Shown: positions 1 through 5,683 of the stretch, one piece after another | Layout: every line of letters begins with the position of its first letter | Numbering within the stretch: the first letter of the stretch is position 1 | Source of the DNA: Candidatus Gottesmanbacteria bacterium RIFCSPHIGHO2_01_FULL_46_14 | GTDB taxonomy: Bacteria > Patescibacteriota > Microgenomatia > UBA10105 > UBA927 | Assembly: GCA_001780895.1 (NCBI GenBank) | Contig: MFJJ01000035.1 | Span: 1 to 7,414, forward strand | Length of the DNA: 7,414 nt | Direction: 5' to 3' | Made by a program: the position numbers and the translations under genes | Notes under the pieces: generated by a model | Told to the model about the DNA's origin: nothing | What the model saw: only the letters and a program-made list of their open reading frames with translations | Databases searched by the model: none

Positions 1-519
1 GTGAGCTACGACAAGGCACTCAATCTGTTTGGGTCAGTAGACCTAGATTACGATGGTCCTTTTCCTAACCAGGTTGGCCTTATCACTGGATGTCCCACCG
101 CAGGAAGAATAACTCAGGGGCCCTTTGGCGGAAAGTCCCATGGAAATGTTGACGCGTATGACTTTGGCGCGCCATGGAATTCACCCGTCTATGCGACACA
201 CGATGGCATTGTTGCCACGGCAGTTGATGGATACGCCCCGTGGTTCTACTGTGACACCAGAAACTGCAGTTTTGGAAACGTAGTCATAATCGCAGGCACC
301 GGGCCGGGACCAAACGATCATTACACCACCACATACGCGCATCTTCTCACTGTCGCCGTATCTCAAGGACAACAAGTAGAAGCGGGGAAAACCCTCTTAG
401 GATATGTTGATGCCACGGGATATACATTTGATGAGAATGGAAACCCAGGTGGAACACACTTGCATTATCAGTATAATGGTCCCGGAAGACTCGAGCTTCC
501 CGCTGGTTGCGGTATGTAG
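1..519 (+). CDS. M23 family metallopeptidase, 5' end cut by the window
   Basis: The 172 visible residues form a lysostaphin/LytM-type (M23) zinc endopeptidase domain, a family that cleaves peptide cross-links in peptidoglycan outside the cytoplasmic membrane. Visible motifs are HGNVDAYDFGAP (His47 with Asp51 or Asp54 as metal ligands), the beta-strand stretch SPVYATHDGIV, YAHL (His114) and the C-terminal HLH (His153, His155) that completes the zinc site. The three cysteines at 84, 89 and 170, in an exported protein, could form disulfides. No signal peptide or membrane segment is present in the visible part and the frame is open to base 1, so the GTG at base 1 is probably an internal Val and the N-terminal export region lies outside the window. 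The next gene starts three bases after the TAG stop, which suggests one transcript for both. The family call is firm; substrate and role (wall remodelling, division) are inferred from the family. Confidence 0.88.
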   Translation: MSYDKALNLFGSVDLDYDGPFPNQVGLITGCPTAGRITQGPFGGKSHGNVDAYDFGAPWNSPVYATHDGIVATAVDGYAPWFYCDTRNCSFGNVVIIAGTGPGPNDHYTTTYAHLLTVAVSQGQQVEAGKTLLGYVDATGYTFDENGNPGGTHLHYQYNGPGRLELPAGCGM

Positions 520-522
520 CAT

Positions 523-1548
523 ATGAATAAACAATTGCTTTTTGTTTTGGCAGTTCTCAGTGTTGTCGCCATTGGCGCATATGTATTTACCCAACGTACA
601 CAAAAATCACCTACGACACATTCTTGGGCTGGTCAGGCGCCGATTGCTCCTCTTGTAAAACCTTCGTTTCCCCAATCGGTATCTCGTTCGCAACCAAGCT
701 ATCGCGTCGATATGCCCGGGCAAATATTTCCTCAAACAGTGCCCTCAGTAGTCTACACAAATCCCGCATCATCCCAGTCGCAAGCGGTGCGCATCGCAGG
801 TGTCTTGGGCTTAGGAGGGCAGCCAGTAGAAATTAAAGGAAACAGAGGTGTTCTTTATACGTGGAATGAAAATGGACAAACACTTACCCTTGGGGGGGAC
901 CCCACAGAGCTCTCGTATACATTTTATCAGCCATCCCAAACCACCATGGGTACACGCGCCATTAACGCCGACACGACAACAACGCAGTTTGTGGGACGCG
1001 TGGGTATTAGCGTGCCCAATTTAACGCTCACAAAAATAAAAACGACGCTCTATGAACCGACGCCAAGCGGACCAAGGGTGACCACCAACACCCAAACCGC
1101 TACCACCCTAGGCGCAGAGTTTCAGTATAAAATTGACGGTCTTCTGGTCTACACACGATACCCTACAACATCCGCAGTAAGCGTCCAGATAGACGGTGAG
1201 GGGGTTTTGGAACGATTTAATGGCCTTTGGTATGCGGGGATCCAAAAAACAGAGTCGGTGACACCCGTCATCGCGTACAACGAGGCAGTGAGGAAGCTTT
1301 TGGGCGGAGAGGGAACACTTCTGGCGTTTAACTCGGATGAACCACAGGCGACGGATATTCCAGAAAAAATTTCGGTTCAGACAAGCTCGATAGTTCGCGC
1401 GGAGCTCGCATATTACTACACACCGGGCACGCGGTTGCTCGCACCTGTGTTTGTTTTTTATGGCCGGGGCACCGACAGTAGAACAGGTAGGGCTGTAAAC
1501 ACCACAACCGTGGTCTCTGCGCTACCAGAACAAGTGCCAACGCCCTAG
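523..1548 (+). CDS. Membrane-anchored exported protein of unknown function (341 aa)
   Basis: I do not recognise a family. Residues 4-22 (LLFVLAVLSVVAIGAYVFT) form one hydrophobic helix after a short MNKQ start, so the protein is either anchored with its bulk outside or has an uncleaved signal. Residues 25-80 are rich in Pro, Ser, Gln and Thr and look like a flexible linker. The rest is beta-rich and Thr-rich, with periodic strands such as NLTLTKIKTTLYEP and ending in a segment (about 290-330) that reads AELAYYYTPGTRLLAPVFVFYG, like the final strands of a periplasmic-type domain. It starts three bases after the M23 gene, has no Shine-Dalgarno site, and is probably translated by coupling, so a cell-envelope role alongside the peptidase is plausible. 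A G7 run at 892-898 lies in frame. Its TAG stop overlaps the stop of dnaN on the other strand (CTAG, 1545-1548). Confidence 0.8.
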   Translation: MNKQLLFVLAVLSVVAIGAYVFTQRTQKSPTTHSWAGQAPIAPLVKPSFPQSVSRSQPSYRVDMPGQIFPQTVPSVVYTNPASSQSQAVRIAGVLGLGGQPVEIKGNRGVLYTWNENGQTLTLGGDPTELSYTFYQPSQTTMGTRAINADTTTTQFVGRVGISVPNLTLTKIKTTLYEPTPSGPRVTTNTQTATTLGAEFQYKIDGLLVYTRYPTTSAVSVQIDGEGVLERFNGLWYAGIQKTESVTPVIAYNEAVRKLLGGEGTLLAFNSDEPQATDIPEKISVQTSSIVRAELAYYYTPGTRLLAPVFVFYGRGTDSRTGRAVNTTTVVSALPEQVPTP

Positions 1549-2651
1549 CTTTGTACCCGTACCGGCATAATAATATGGAGGAATGAATCGTCGCCGACCA
1601 GATGAAACGCGCCCGGATTAAGAGAGCCTGTCATCTCGAACACAACTTGATCGCCGGATATGGCAGAAAAATATTCCAACAAAAATCTGCTGTTAAATGC
1701 AATTTCCCCTCCCTCTCCCTCGACTTTTGATTCAATGTCAATCTTGTTTTCTCCAACGCTTGGGGCATTGGCAGACACGACAATGCCGTCTTTATTAACG
1801 GTGAGTCGCACGATGTTGGCATTATCACGAGCAAATATTGCAGCCGACTTGACTGCTTGCACAAGGGCGTCTCTGTCGGCGGTCACCCGAGTCGTCCAGT
1901 TTTTGGGAATTATTTTTTCAATCGGCGGGTACTCTCCATCAATCCGTCGCGTATAAATCTCGACGTCACCTACGGCAAACAGGATTTGTCCGTCCGTGGT
2001 AAGCGCAAGGCTCATGTCTGCGTCTTGGTTGGTTTGATTGGTAAGTCGGACGGCTTCAGAGAGGGCTCTTCCCGGCACCACCATGTCAAGGGCTCCGGGG
2101 AGTTTTAAAGAAATTCGTTTTCGGGAAAGTCGGTATCCGTCTGTTGCAACGGCCGTCGCTTCGTCACCGGTGTTCACAAACCGCACCCCGGATAGAATCG
2201 GTCGCGATTCATCTGTTGCTGCAGCAAACAACACGTGTCTCAAAAGGTCCGAGAATGTTTTTGTGCTTATCTTGGTGGCAACAGGCTTTGAGATGGTTGG
2301 CGGGGGGGGAAACTCGGCGGCTGGGCTTGTTGCAATCGTTGCGCTAAAGCCGCCGCAGGAAACAGTCAGGCCCCCGCTGCCCGCCTCAAGAACAACCGTT
2401 TGCGGCGGAAGCGTTGCAACAAGTTCAACGAGAATCTTTGCCGGTATACAAACGCCTCCTTCTTTTTCTATTTTTCCGTCGCACCAGCACACGATTCCCG
2501 TGTCGAGACTCGTACCAAAGACCACAATTCTCCCCTCTTGCGTATGGACGAGAACGCTTTGTAGAATCGGCAACTGTGTGCGCGTAGGGACAATTCGAGA
2601 CGCAGCGGTTATTGCTTTTAAAAGGTTTTCTTGGAGAAGGGCTATTTTCAT
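1545..2651 (-). CDS. dnaN: DNA polymerase III beta subunit (sliding clamp)
   Basis: The 368-aa product is of normal length for the clamp (about 366 in E. coli), which forms a ring dimer around DNA and tethers the replicative polymerase. The start MKIALLQENLLKAI and the following PTRTQLPILQSVLV match the usual first domain. Family motifs come in order: TDESRPILSGVRF (146-158), ATDGYRLSRKR (169-179), RRIDGEYPPIEKIIP (235-249), and the C-terminal IIMPVRVQS that ends the third domain near the peptide-binding pocket. Three repeats of the clamp fold therefore appear complete. The ATG has no visible Shine-Dalgarno site upstream. A promoter (TTGACA-17-TACACT) lies about 40-70 bases upstream, and dnaA lies upstream in the same direction, so it may be read from its own promoter and by read-through. 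A C8 run falls in the coding strand near FPPPPT. The stop overlaps that of the convergent exported-protein gene. Confidence 0.98.
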   Translation of the reverse strand: MKIALLQENLLKAITAASRIVPTRTQLPILQSVLVHTQEGRIVVFGTSLDTGIVCWCDGKIEKEGGVCIPAKILVELVATLPPQTVVLEAGSGGLTVSCGGFSATIATSPAAEFPPPPTISKPVATKISTKTFSDLLRHVLFAAATDESRPILSGVRFVNTGDEATAVATDGYRLSRKRISLKLPGALDMVVPGRALSEAVRLTNQTNQDADMSLALTTDGQILFAVGDVEIYTRRIDGEYPPIEKIIPKNWTTRVTADRDALVQAVKSAAIFARDNANIVRLTVNKDGIVVSANAPSVGENKIDIESKVEGEGGEIAFNSRFLLEYFSAISGDQVVFEMTGSLNPGAFHLVGDDSFLHIIMPVRVQS

Positions 2652-2667
2652 TAATATTTACTAGGTA

Positions 2668-2693
2668 TAGTAATAGGAAAAGAGTGTGGAAAA
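2668..2693 (+). promoter_or_regulatory. Possible origin unwinding motif: TAG/TAA triplets next to a DnaA box
   Basis: Reading the plus strand, TAG-TAA-TAG (2668-2676) followed by GAA and AAG runs to two bases before the DnaA box TGTGGAAAA (2685-2693). Phased TA(G/A) triplets near a DnaA box resemble the DnaA-trio element of the bacterial basal origin unwinding system, on which DnaA assembles along single-stranded DNA. Only three good triplets are seen and the orientation rule was not checked against other origins. Confidence 0.35.
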
Positions 2694-2721
2694 GTGTATG
2701 GAATTTCGCTTGGGCTGTCAA
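2693..2721 (-). promoter_or_regulatory. Predicted dnaN promoter (TTGACA-17-TACACT)
   Basis: On the minus strand, TTGACA (2716-2721) and TACACT (2693-2698) are separated by 17 bases. The start would fall near 2686, giving a leader of about 35 bases before the dnaN ATG at 2651. The DnaA box at 2685-2693 overlaps the expected start and the edge of the -10 box, so bound DnaA would be well placed to affect transcription. This is a consensus match only. Confidence 0.6.
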
Positions 2722-2769
2722 CAACGAGAAAAGAAGGCGAGATCAAAGAGGTAGACCGAAGGACGTTTT

Positions 2770-2818
2770 TGGGGATAATTTTGTGGATAAGTTTTTGATT
2801 TTGTGGAAAAGTGGAAAA
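2770..2818 (-). promoter_or_regulatory. DnaA-box cluster at oriC (four boxes, same orientation)
   Basis: Four box-like 9-mers follow one another: TGGGGATAA (2770-2778), TGTGGATAA (2782-2790, exact reverse complement of the consensus TTATCCACA), TGTGGAAAA (2802-2810) and AGTGGAAAA (2810-2818). Start-to-start spacings are 12, 20 and 8 bases. The perfect box is probably the strong site and the others weaker ones that fill on initiation. Confidence 0.75.
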
Positions 2819-2828
2819 CTCAACATGG

Positions 2829-4199
2829 TTATACCCATAGCCTCTGTTTTATCCCCTCAACACTCCCCCGTAGGTGATCATTTGTGGATAACTCGTGGGT
2901 AATGGTATTTACCCCGTGCATAACCGTGGTGTGATCGCGACCACCCAACAGGCCGCCGATGTCATTGAGGGTCATCCCCAGCTCGGTTTTACACAGATAC
3001 ATAACAACCTGCCGCGGTCGGGCTATTGGTCGATCGCGCTTGGGTCCCTTGAGCGTTGTGGTTTTTACGCCAAAATAGTCTGCTACCGCGACCAAAAGCT
3101 CTTGCGGCGAAACGCGCTTGGTTTGGGGGGTTGTTTCGCCTGGTCCCTGATTTGGTTTTATCTTGAGGAGGGCGGCAACAAGCTCCTTATTAATGGGTAC
3201 ACTCTTGGTGGCCGCCTCGGTGGAAAGGCGCTTGAGAAACCCCTCTATTGCACGGGCGTGAGAAAGATTTGCAGCGATCATCTGTGCCGCGTCCCGAGGA
3301 ATACTCATCCCGGCCTCTCCGCTTTTGATGTTGGTAATTGCAACGCGAAGCTCAAAATCAGGGGGAGAGATGTCCACAATAAGACCTCCCTCAAAACGAC
3401 TGCGCAGGCGGTCTTCGAGTTTGGATATTTCCGTGGGCGACCGGTCGCTTGTCAGGATGATTTGTCCTCCTTCCCGGTGAACCGCGTTGAATGTGTGAAA
3501 GAATTCTTCTTGAGCGGTTTGTTTGCCCGCGATAAACTGCACGTCGTCAACAAGCAGGAGCTGCGCGCTTCTATATTTTTGTTTAAATTGTCGGGCGGAC
3601 TTGGTCTGAATGGCTTCGATAATTTCATTCATAAATTCTTCACCCATGCAGTAGACGACACGTGTGTTTGGTTTTTTCTCGAGGATTGCGTTGGCTACCG
3701 AGTGCATGAGGTGGGTTTTTCCTACCCCCACCCCCCCATAGAGAAACAGCGGGTTGTACGCGCTTCCCAGGGTTTTTGCGACTGCAGTAGCAGCTGCGTA
3801 GGCCATGTGGTTGGTTGTAGAGACGGCAAAAGAGGCAAACGTGGTTTCGGGGCGAATATGGAGTCTTCTGGCGACGCTTTGGAAATCGACACGAGGAAGG
3901 CCTGCGATCTGAGAAAACAACGGCCCGGAATCCTGGGGCGAAAGCCGTTCCTTTTTTGCCGTAACAACAAAAACAAGACTGGTGTTTTCTTTTGTTCGTT
4001 GGTCCAGAATGCTTTTAATAAGGCTGTAGTAGCGCGACTCAACAAGTTGTCGCATGAGGGGGTTGGCAACGCCAATAGTGGCAATCCCCTTGTCTAGGGA
4101 CAAGAGTTGTGTTGTGGAAAAATGTGTTTGATAGGTCGCTTTCGTGACCGAGAGTTCAACTTCAGCAAGCGTCGACCTCCAGAGTTTTGGTAAATCCAT
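2829..4199 (-). CDS. dnaA: Chromosomal replication initiator protein DnaA
   Basis: This is the AAA+ ATPase that binds DnaA boxes and melts oriC. I place the start at the ATG at 4199 (MDLPKLWRSTLAEVELS), giving 456 aa. The frame is open to an upstream ATG at 4241, but those 14 codons would run through the DnaA boxes and the predicted -10 box. Domain I covers about 1-80, with a short linker to about 115. The ATPase domain has Walker A GGVGVGKTH (155-163), Walker B LLLVDDVQF (214-222) and the arginine-finger segment LEDRLRSRFEGGL (261-273). Domain IV (about 362-456) ends in the DNA-binding signature GRDHTTVMHGVNTI (420-433), in which Met and Gly replace the more usual Ile and Ala. No Shine-Dalgarno site is seen. 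Boxes inside its own promoter suggest autoregulation, and dnaN follows in the same direction across the likely oriC. Confidence 0.98.
   Translation of the reverse strand: MDLPKLWRSTLAEVELSVTKATYQTHFSTTQLLSLDKGIATIGVANPLMRQLVESRYYSLIKSILDQRTKENTSLVFVVTAKKERLSPQDSGPLFSQIAGLPRVDFQSVARRLHIRPETTFASFAVSTTNHMAYAAATAVAKTLGSAYNPLFLYGGVGVGKTHLMHSVANAILEKKPNTRVVYCMGEEFMNEIIEAIQTKSARQFKQKYRSAQLLLVDDVQFIAGKQTAQEEFFHTFNAVHREGGQIILTSDRSPTEISKLEDRLRSRFEGGLIVDISPPDFELRVAITNIKSGEAGMSIPRDAAQMIAANLSHARAIEGFLKRLSTEAATKSVPINKELVAALLKIKPNQGPGETTPQTKRVSPQELLVAVADYFGVKTTTLKGPKRDRPIARPRQVVMYLCKTELGMTLNDIGGLLGGRDHTTVMHGVNTITHELSTNDHLRGSVEGIKQRLWV
2883..2891 (-). promoter_or_regulatory. Perfect DnaA box inside the 3' end of dnaA
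   Basis: TGTGGATAA is the exact reverse complement of TTATCCACA. It encodes part of ELSTND in DnaA and has the same orientation as the boxes in the spacer beginning about 110 bases away, so the functional origin may extend into the coding sequence. Confidence 0.55.
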
Positions 4200-4201
4200 G
4201 G

Positions 4202-4240
4202 TGTGGACAAGTTGTCCACATCCTAAAAAACTTATCCACA
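4202..4240. promoter_or_regulatory. DnaA-box cluster in the dnaA promoter, with a perfect inverted pair
   Basis: TGTGGACAAGTTGTCCACA (4202-4220) is a perfect 19-bp palindrome made of two facing one-mismatch DnaA boxes (TTGTCCACA) around a single G. A consensus box TTATCCACA (4232-4240) lies 12 bases further, between the -35 and -10 of the predicted dnaA promoter. The palindrome ends two bases before the dnaA ATG and covers the expected transcription start. Binding of DnaA here would be expected to repress its own gene, as known in other bacteria, and the cluster could also be a second part of a bipartite origin. Confidence 0.75.
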
Positions 4241-4248
4241 CTTGTCAA
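4220..4248 (-). promoter_or_regulatory. Predicted dnaA promoter (TTGACA-17-TAGGAT)
   Basis: On the minus strand a consensus TTGACA (4243-4248) is followed after 17 bases by TAGGAT (4220-4225). The start would be near 4213, only about 14 bases before the ATG at 4199, so the leader is very short and has no Shine-Dalgarno site. The perfect DnaA box fills most of the spacer. Confidence 0.6.
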
Positions 4249-4270
4249 GATATGTTTTTGGCTGTATTCT
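4242..4270 (+). promoter_or_regulatory. Predicted promoter of the 148-aa membrane protein gene (TTGTCA-17-TATTCT)
   Basis: On the plus strand TTGTCA (4242-4247) and TATTCT (4265-4270) are 17 bases apart, with the start expected near 4277, about six bases before the ATG at 4283. Its -35 box overlaps that of the divergent dnaA promoter by five bases, so polymerase binding to the two should be mutually exclusive. Confidence 0.5.
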
Positions 4271-4282
4271 AAAAAAAGCACT

Positions 4283-4729
4283 ATGAATGAGAAAAAGCTA
4301 TTTGTGATTCTTGGGGTCGTCATCGGAGGGGCAATTTTGTTGGTTGGTGGATGGTATGTATATTTCACTAGTCCAGCCTTCCGACGCGTCGCCGCACCGG
4401 TTGTCCTGCGAGCGGCTTCCTTGGGGAGTGTAAAACCCAAACTGCTCTCTCCAAACCAGGAAGCTCTGGTGCGTTTGGTGGGAATACTGGAGAAAACTCC
4501 CCAGGCGACCGTCTCTTTTTACCGGCTCGTCGGGCCGGATTGGTCCATTGGTTTGGACGTGTCGCAGGTTCGAGGTATTTCCATGAAAGACGCGACGGGA
4601 AGCGTCGTGACGGTTGAAGGCGTACAAAAACGATTACAGTTCATACAAAAATCACCATCCGGTGGTCCCGACTCCATGTCTGAGCCGCACGAGGGAAGCA
4701 TCGTCTTCGTGAGCAAACTCTCTTATTAA
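4283..4729 (+). CDS. Single-pass membrane protein of unknown function (148 aa)
   Basis: I recognise no family. I chose the ATG at 4283 (MNEKKLFVILGVVIGGAILL); the frame is open further upstream to 4187, but that stretch reads through the dnaA promoter and DnaA boxes. A charged MNEKK start is followed by a hydrophobic helix (about 6-28), and the remaining 120 residues are soluble, with several short beta-type strands (ATVSFYRLV, GSVVTVEGV, GSIVFVSKL). The helix probably anchors the protein with its C-terminal part outside. It is divergent from dnaA and shares that control region, so its expression may be tied to DnaA level. The gene ends 13 bases before the first copy of the array's terminator repeat. 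It is probably not part of the TA modules. Confidence 0.75.
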   Translation: MNEKKLFVILGVVIGGAILLVGGWYVYFTSPAFRRVAAPVVLRAASLGSVKPKLLSPNQEALVRLVGILEKTPQATVSFYRLVGPDWSIGLDVSQVRGISMKDATGSVVTVEGVQKRLQFIQKSPSGGPDSMSEPHEGSIVFVSKLSY

Positions 4730-4742
4730 AGATTTGGAGTTT

Positions 4743-4770
4743 AAAGGCCCCAGCAATGGGGTCTTTTTTT
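4743..4770 (+). terminator. Terminator hairpin, repeat copy 1
   Basis: The left arm AAAGGCCCC pairs with GGGGTCTTT (one G-U pair), giving a nine-pair stem, or ten if the loop-closing A-U also forms. The loop then is GCAA, a GNRA tetraloop. A run of seven T (4764-4770) follows. This is a standard intrinsic terminator for the 148-aa membrane protein gene. Bases 4744-4772 are identical to copies 2 and 4. Confidence 0.85.
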
Positions 4771-4780
4771 GAGGTGATTT

Positions 4781-4809
4781 TTGACACATCATGAGAAAAT
4801 TGGTATAAC
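4781..4809 (+). promoter_or_regulatory. Predicted leaderless promoter of TA module 1 (TTGACA-17-TATAAC)
   Basis: A consensus -35 TTGACA (4781-4786) and TATAAC (4804-4809) have ideal 17-base spacing. The ATG begins at 4818, eight bases after the -10 box, so the expected start falls on or one to two bases before the ATG. There is no room for a Shine-Dalgarno site. Confidence 0.7.
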
Positions 4810-4817
4810 GATAGTAT

Positions 4818-5093
4818 ATGAATGGCAAAACGTTGATATCGGACACCGCCTACCTTTCGTTTCTTGATGACCTTACGCTGTTAAGTGAGGCTGCTGTTCG
4901 TGTGAGAGAAAAACTTCTCCTGCTTGTTCCAGCGAAAGAGGGATCATATCTTCATCTTGTGCAAGAAACCACACGAGCGATAGAAGAGTCCAAAATTGGT
5001 AAAGGGACGGTGTTTGAAAATGCGCAGGAAGCTATAGAAGATTTACACCGATTGCAGAAAGCATATGCGCGTAAAAAGACTCCCGCGGTTTGA
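4818..5093 (+). CDS. Putative antitoxin of TA module 1
   Basis: The 91-aa acidic, helix-rich product precedes and overlaps a RelE-like toxin gene, the usual place of a type II antitoxin, which would bind the toxin and repress the operon. I recognise no named family. It is a clear paralogue of the antitoxin at 5426: both begin (A)NGKT, then share a helical segment (DLTLLSEAAVRVREKL against LTRTLASFSAASEALRK), a (V/F)P-K-GS-L stretch, and a C-terminal part with I-x-x-GK-x-x-x-F-(E/D)-x-A-(Q/K), which looks like the toxin-binding tail of RelB- or Phd-like antitoxins. The C-terminus here is longer and basic (KKTPAV) and overlaps the toxin gene by 29 bases. The role is inferred from context and the duplicated arrangement. 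Confidence 0.7.
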   Translation: MNGKTLISDTAYLSFLDDLTLLSEAAVRVREKLLLLVPAKEGSYLHLVQETTRAIEESKIGKGTVFENAQEAIEDLHRLQKAYARKKTPAV

Positions 5094-5322
5094 TGGGGCA
5101 TATCTCAAACTATCACCAGCTACCCAGAAAAAAGTTGAGAAAACCATAATGTTTTTAGTTTCTGATCTCAAATATCCATCACTGCGTGTAAAAAAGATGC
5201 AAGGTGTCGACGCTTACGAAGCGCGAGTGGATATCCACTACCGCTTGACATTCGGCATTGTTGCCGACGTTCTGGAGTTATACACCGTTGGTATGCACGA
5301 CACGGGGCTGGGGAAGAAGTGA
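5065..5322 (+). CDS. RelE/ParE-superfamily toxin, module 1
   Basis: The 85-aa basic product has the layout of the RelE/ParE fold: an N-terminal helix pair (LKLSPATQKKVEKTIMFL), then YPSLRVKKMQGVDAYEARV and HYRLTFGI, the strand signature (KKM-x-G...E-x-R...YR) common in RelE toxins, and the tail VGMHDTGLGKK. RelE members cleave mRNA at the ribosome while ParE members poison gyrase; the sequence alone does not decide between them. The start at 5065 is supported because the protein aligns from residue 1 without gaps over the first 27 residues with the toxin at 5680. It overlaps its antitoxin by 29 bases, far more than module 2 does (4). Similarity to module 2 continues at DNA level past the stop (GGGAAGAARTGAGGAYGG), which points to duplication of the whole unit. 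Confidence 0.85.
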   Translation: MRVKRLPRFDGAYLKLSPATQKKVEKTIMFLVSDLKYPSLRVKKMQGVDAYEARVDIHYRLTFGIVADVLELYTVGMHDTGLGKK

Positions 5323-5352
5323 GGATGGGGTTCTTGAGAGCACAGAATTTTG

Positions 5353-5379
5353 AAGGCCCCAGCAATGGGGTCTTTTTTT
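5353..5379 (+). terminator. Terminator hairpin, repeat copy 2
   Basis: AAGGCCCC (5353-5360) pairs with GGGGTCTT (5367-5374) around the loop AGCAAT (GCAA tetraloop if A-U closes), followed by seven T (5373-5379). Bases 5351-5381 are identical to copy 4 over 31 positions. It ends TA module 1. Confidence 0.85.
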
Positions 5380-5394
5380 GACATTTTTTTGACA
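5373..5394 (+). repeat. 11-bp tandem duplication of the terminator tail
   Basis: TTTTTTTGACA occurs twice back to back (5373-5383 and 5384-5394). The first copy is the terminator's U-tract; the second supplies the TTGACA used as -35 of the next module. Confidence 0.8.
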
Positions 5395-5417
5395 GTGTTT
5401 CTAAAAAGTGATACAAA
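5389..5417 (+). promoter_or_regulatory. Predicted leaderless promoter of TA module 2 (TTGACA-17-TACAAA)
   Basis: TTGACA (5389-5394) and TACAAA (5412-5417, four of six consensus bases) are 17 bases apart. The ATG at 5426 lies eight bases after the -10 box, so transcription should begin on or just before it. A second TTGACA at 5378-5383 could pair with a poorer -10 near 5402. Confidence 0.55.
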
Positions 5418-5425
5418 GAGTGCAT

Positions 5426-5683
5426 ATGGCAAACGGAAAAACACTTCAGTACACCATCGATGAGAAAGCACTTTCTGATCTCACGCGCACTCTTGCGTCG
5501 TTTTCTGCCGCATCAGAAGCGCTGCGGAAACAAATTGTCACGCTTTTTCCCACCAAATACGGCAGTGATTTGTGGTGGGAGCAAAGTATTGAGCGGTCAA
5601 AAAAGGATATCGCTGCCGGGAAGTACAAAACATTTGATTCTGCAAAAGACTTTGTCCGGTATCTCGATGGACTTTCTTCATGA
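5426..5683 (+). CDS. Putative antitoxin of TA module 2
   Basis: I take the ATG at 5426 (MANGKTLQYTIDEKAL), giving 85 aa. A GTG at 5408 in frame lies inside the promoter, and the paralogue at 4818 starts at the equivalent NGKT. The protein is helix-rich and of no family I can name. It shares with its paralogue the central FP-x-K-x-GS-x-L stretch and the C-terminal IAAGKYKTFDSAKDFVRYL, which looks like a toxin-binding tail with an amphipathic helix. Its stop overlaps the toxin start by four bases (ATGA), typical of coupled antitoxin-toxin synthesis. The function is inferred from the pairing with a RelE-like gene. Confidence 0.7.
   Translation: MANGKTLQYTIDEKALSDLTRTLASFSAASEALRKQIVTLFPTKYGSDLWWEQSIERSKKDIAAGKYKTFDSAKDFVRYLDGLSS

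Larger units (their letters stand above)
2652..2828. other. Probable origin of replication (oriC) between dnaA and dnaN
   Basis: The 177-bp dnaA-dnaN spacer has no gene. It carries DnaA-box-like 9-mers all in one orientation: TGTGGAAAA (2685-2693), TGGGGATAA (2770-2778), the perfect TGTGGATAA (2782-2790), TGTGGAAAA (2802-2810) and AGTGGAAAA (2810-2818). A further perfect TGTGGATAA (2883-2891) sits just inside the 3' end of dnaA. Next to dnaN, 2652-2680 is AT-rich and could be the unwinding element. The dnaA-dnaN spacer is the origin in many bacteria, so position and boxes agree. Strand-skew data for the whole genome would be needed to prove it. Confidence 0.75.

Noticed and set aside
892..898. 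G7 run in the exported-protein gene (and a G8 run at 2302-2309 in dnaN) as phase-variation tracts.
   Set aside because: Both frames are intact, dnaN is essential, and single homopolymers of this length are weak evidence.
2038..2664. A 208-codon plus-strand open frame opposite dnaN.
   Set aside because: It is antisense to an intact dnaN and without protein-like motifs.
2849..2857. TTATCCCCT near the 3' end of dnaA as another DnaA box.
   Set aside because: It has two mismatches to the consensus and lies in the opposite orientation to the cluster.
2895..4097. A 400-codon open frame on the plus strand opposite dnaA.
   Set aside because: It lies wholly antisense to dnaA, which has all its motifs, and its translation shows no recognisable domain.
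4197..4241. Upstream ATG at 4241 as the dnaA start.
   Set aside because: The extra 14 codons read through DnaA boxes and the -10 box, and the protein from 4199 already begins with a normal domain I.
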